Below, piece by piece: positions 4,968 through 7,067 of a stretch of 7,067 bases of DNA. This DNA comes from a bacterium CG2_30_54_10. Its GTDB lineage: Bacteria > Muiribacteriota > Ozemobacteria > Ozemobacterales > Ozemobacteraceae. The translations under genes were made by a program, and so were the position numbers. The first letter of the stretch is position 1, and each line of letters opens with the position of its first letter. Below the pieces are notes generated by a model. The model ran no database searches. It was given only the letters and a program-made list of their open reading frames with translations, and had not been told where the DNA came from. The DNA is taken from assembly GCA_001872985.1 (NCBI GenBank), contig MNYA01000248.1:1-7067 (forward strand), in the 5' to 3' direction.

Positions 4968-6329
4968 ATGCCTTTCACCCTCGACGAAGTAATCGAAACC
5001 CTGAGCGCGGTCGGAGTCGAAACCTTCGATATCCGCACCATAACCCTCGGCATCTCTTTGGATTCCTGCGCTGACGAGGATGTCAACCGTTGTGCCATGA
5101 AGATCTATGACAAAGTGACGAACGTGGCGCGAAATCTGGTTCCCACTGCCCGGCAAATCGAGAAAAAATACGGCATTCCCATCGTCAACAAGCGGATATC
5201 GGTGACTCCAATTGCCCAGGTCGGGGGAGCCTGTAAGGGCGACACCCTGGTTCCTCTGGCCCAGGCACTCGACAAAGCCGCCATTGACCTGGGGATCGAT
5301 TTCGTCGGGGGGTTCACCGCCCAAGTGCAGAAGGGCTTCAAGCGCGGAGATCAGATTCTCATCAACTCGATTCCCGATGCGTTGTGCGTTACCAAACGGG
5401 TCTGCTCGAGCGTGAATGTGGCAACATCTGCCGCCGGAATCAACATGGATGCGGTTTTTCGCATGGCGCAAATCGTCAAGGAATCCGCGGAGCGGACGCG
5501 CGATTCCGATGGGCTGGCTTGCGCTAAGCTGGTTATCTTCGCCAACCAGCCTGAAGACAACCCCTTCATGGCCGGAGCTTGCCATGGTAACGGCGAGGCC
5601 GAAGCTATAGTTCACGTAGGGATATCAGGCCCTGGCGTCGTCCGTGCAGCATTGGAGAATGCCGGAGAATTATCATTTGGAGAACTCTCTGACCTCATCA
5701 AGAAAACAAGTTTCAAGATAACCCGTGTCGGCGAACTCGTGGGAAGGGAAGCCTCCCGCATGATGGGAATCCCGTTTGGGGTGATCGATCTGTCGCTTGC
5801 TCCTACCCCCAGCGAAGGCGATTCCGTTGCTGACATTCTTGAACTGATGGGCCTTGAGCGGGTCGGTTGTCCCGGAACAACTGCAGCTCTGGCCATGCTC
5901 AATGATGCCGTCAAGAAGGGGGGGGTGATGGCATGTTCCTATGCCGGGGGCCTTTCGGGCGCGTTCATCCCGGTGACCGAGGATGCTGGCATGTGTCGGG
6001 CTGTTTCCGAAGGAGTTCTGACCATAGAAAAACTTGAAGCCATGACCGCTGTCTGTTCGGTCGGGCTTGACATGATCGCGATCCCCGGCGACACAAGTGT
6101 CGATGTGCTTGCCGGAATTCTGGCCGATGAAATGGCCATTGGGGTGATCAACCACAAGACGACCGCATGTCGTCTGATTCCTGTTCCTGGGAAGAAAGCA
6201 GGGGACCTCGTGGATTTCGGAGGTCTTCTTGGGAGGGGCCCCATTATGCAGGTTTCCAAGGTTTCCCCCGCTCGCTTCGTCCGGCGCGGAGGCCGTATCC
6301 CGGCTCCAATCCACAGTATGCGCAACTGA
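4968..6329 (+). CDS. UPF0210/DUF711 family protein
   Basis: A 453-residue protein matching the UPF0210 (DUF711) family along its whole length, close to the usual ~445. Recognisable blocks are [12 protein letters not shown] (20-31), [12 protein letters not shown] (71-82), [11 protein letters not shown] (113-123), VCSSVN (145-150), EDNPFMAGA (196-204), GISGPGVV (218-225), DLSLAPTP (274-281), [13 protein letters not shown] (327-339), [18 protein letters not shown] (359-376) and [11 protein letters not shown] at the C-terminus. From memory, the structure of pneumococcal SP0239 places this family in the PFL-like glycyl-radical-enzyme fold, but no reaction is assigned. It is cytoplasmic, with no signal peptide. 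The start ATG 4968 fits the family N-terminus, although no strong ribosome site precedes it, so translation may depend on the ACT gene 13 bases upstream. Last gene of the operon; no clear terminator follows. Confidence 0.92.
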   Translation: MPFTLDEVIETLSAVGVETFDIRTITLGISLDSCADEDVNRCAMKIYDKVTNVARNLVPTARQIEKKYGIPIVNKRISVTPIAQVGGACKGDTLVPLAQALDKAAIDLGIDFVGGFTAQVQKGFKRGDQILINSIPDALCVTKRVCSSVNVATSAAGINMDAVFRMAQIVKESAERTRDSDGLACAKLVIFANQPEDNPFMAGACHGNGEAEAIVHVGISGPGVVRAALENAGELSFGELSDLIKKTSFKITRVGELVGREASRMMGIPFGVIDLSLAPTPSEGDSVADILELMGLERVGCPGTTAALAMLNDAVKKGGVMACSYAGGLSGAFIPVTEDAGMCRAVSEGVLTIEKLEAMTAVCSVGLDMIAIPGDTSVDVLAGILADEMAIGVINHKTTACRLIPVPGKKAGDLVDFGGLLGRGPIMQVSKVSPARFVRRGGRIPAPIHSMRN

Positions 6330-6382
6330 TTCGAACATTAACAACGAATTTTTCATTGATGAACGGGAACAGCAGGGTTAGC

Positions 6383-6396
6383 AGCATAAATATGCT
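6383..6396. promoter_or_regulatory. perfect 14-bp palindrome upstream of the DUF3060 gene
   Basis: AGCATAAATATGCT is a perfect inverted repeat with six-base arms around AA, 53 bases before the ATG. It could be an operator or part of a promoter, but no matching -35/-10 pair was found, and a short AT-rich palindrome can occur by chance. Confidence 0.25.
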
Positions 6397-6449
6397 AGAA
6401 TGTCATTCCAGGGTGTCAGGTAATAAACCAAATGATTGAGGAGGCCTGT

Positions 6450-6944
6450 ATGAAATACATTCGATTCATTTTGATTCTCGTCCTTTGTCTTTTTGCGACC
6501 ATAATGCCGGCTCTCGCCCAAACCGAGGCCGGAGGCGGCGAGATCAAGATTGTCATTCCCAAATTTGACTTGAATATTCCGGCCGTCTCCGTCTCCGCCT
6601 CCGCCACCGCATCAGGAACGGTGATCCAGATCGCCGAAAATCATCTGACCAAAACGATCGACTGCAACAACGAATCCATAAGCGTCATGGGAAACAACAA
6701 CGAGCTCACCATCAAGGGTAGTTGCACCGGCATTCAGATCCTTGGCAACCATAACACCATCACCATCGAAACGACTCCCGAACTCAATGTAGCCGGGAAT
6801 TACAACAAGATTTCCGCGACCACGGTCGAAGCCATCGCTGTGATGGGCAACTACAACGGTATCGTCTGGACAAAAGGAACCGAAAAAGATCCAACGATTT
6901 CGAACCTTGGGAACAAGAATACGGTCAACAAAGCTGCCCAATAA
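6450..6944 (+). CDS. secreted DUF3060-domain protein
   Basis: A 164-residue exported protein. Residues 1-23 form a classic Sec signal peptide (MKYIRF, a long hydrophobic core, then a PALA-Q cleavage site). There is no lipobox at the cleavage site, so it should be free in the periplasm or outside the cell. Residues 24-60 are a Gly/Ser/Ala-rich linker. Residues 66-160 carry the DUF3060 pattern of repeated Gly-Asn strands: VMGNNNELTIKGSC, ILGNHNTITIE, VAGNYNKI, VMGNYNGIVW and NLGNKNTVN, suggesting a small beta-helix-like solenoid. C72 and C92 are the only mature cysteines and probably form a disulfide. The function is unknown. The start at 6450 is supported by GAGGAGG (6438-6444) with a five-base spacer; an upstream in-frame ATG at 6432 lacks one and would spoil the signal peptide. 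It is 120 bases from the DUF711 gene and probably transcribed separately. Confidence 0.85.
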   Translation: MKYIRFILILVLCLFATIMPALAQTEAGGGEIKIVIPKFDLNIPAVSVSASATASGTVIQIAENHLTKTIDCNNESISVMGNNNELTIKGSCTGIQILGNHNTITIETTPELNVAGNYNKISATTVEAIAVMGNYNGIVWTKGTEKDPTISNLGNKNTVNKAAQ

Positions 6945-6955
6945 AATTATAGGGA

Positions 6956-6974
6956 ACTTTCTCAAAAGAGGGGG
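6956..6974 (+). repeat. degenerate, truncated dispersed repeat box
   Basis: ACTTTCTCAAAAGAGGGGG resembles the right-hand part of the box (TCTTCTCAAAAAGAAGGGG-like) but lacks the GTATC end. It lies 11 bases after the DUF3060 stop and 7 bases before the long-form copy. Confidence 0.35.
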
Positions 6975-6981
6975 CGGGTTC

Positions 6982-7067
6982 GTATCATCTCAATAAATCG
7001 GGGGAAGAGTGAAGGCAGACCGGAGGGCGCAAAGCGCCCGACCGCGGGGGATGAGCCTCGCGAATTC
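6982..7067 (+). repeat. dispersed repeat, long form (copy 2, runs to the window end)
   Basis: Aligns with 761-843 in the same orientation, and it begins with GTATCATCTCAATAA. It contains a short perfect stem, GGGCGC-AAA-GCGCCC (7025-7039), which is broken in copy 1. It may continue past the window edge. The final six bases are GAATTC, which could be coincidence. Confidence 0.75.

Noticed and set aside
5673..6356. Long minus-strand open frame (227 residues) opposite the DUF711 gene
   Set aside because: It is a shadow of a strongly conserved plus-strand gene, with no recognisable domain. The same applies to minus-strand frames at 4938-5615, 4286-4789, 2910-3410, 1623-2192 and 1095-1622.
6330..6449. 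Promoter for the DUF3060 gene (TTGATG at 6356 with TATGCT at 6391)
   Set aside because: The spacing of 29 bases is far outside the functional range, so only the palindrome was kept as a weak site.

Overview
The window looks like chromosomal DNA of a Gram-negative bacterium with roughly 55% GC. The mixture of families (UPF0237/UPF0210 pair, UlaG-like lactonase fold, DUF3060, ankyrin protein) and the abundant short intergenic repeats would fit a deltaproteobacterial (Desulfobacterota-like) or similar environmental lineage. That placement is inference only; no rRNA or taxonomic marker is present. There are no tRNAs, rRNAs, CRISPR arrays, transposases or phage genes.

Layout: (1) 1-117 is a short upstream region with a possible promoter; 118-750 is a metallo-beta-lactamase-fold hydrolase. 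(2) 751-1028 is intergenic and carries a long-form dispersed repeat. (3) 1029-2171 is a membrane-anchored ten-repeat ankyrin protein (an in-frame GTG at 954 is the alternative start). It converges on a very small minus-strand gene at 2185-2361, a DUF3006-type protein of 58 residues. (4) Divergent from that, 2478-3515 encodes a zinc-ribbon, multi-TM protein ending in a signal-peptidase-I-like domain in which both catalytic residues are replaced. (5) 3516-3839 has no gene and is almost wholly repeat DNA: two long imperfect hairpins bracketed by oppositely oriented copies of a ~22-bp box. (6) 3840-6329 is a tight three-gene operon: PHP-domain phosphoesterase, ACT-domain protein (UPF0237) and UPF0210/DUF711 protein. 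The first two overlap by a TTGA stop/start, and the PHP gene carries an in-frame minisatellite. (7) 6450-6944 is a secreted DUF3060 protein. (8) The window ends in a second long-form copy of the dispersed repeat.

The best-supported functional unit is the PHP-ACT-DUF711 operon: a probable metal-dependent phosphoesterase, a small-molecule-sensing ACT protein, and an enzyme-like protein of unknown reaction that is a known partner of the ACT protein. The other genes look like separate transcription units interspersed with repeats. The most unusual items are the inactivated signal-peptidase-like membrane protein, the repeat family (eight copies, all intergenic) with its composite palindromic array, and the coding minisatellite in the PHP gene.
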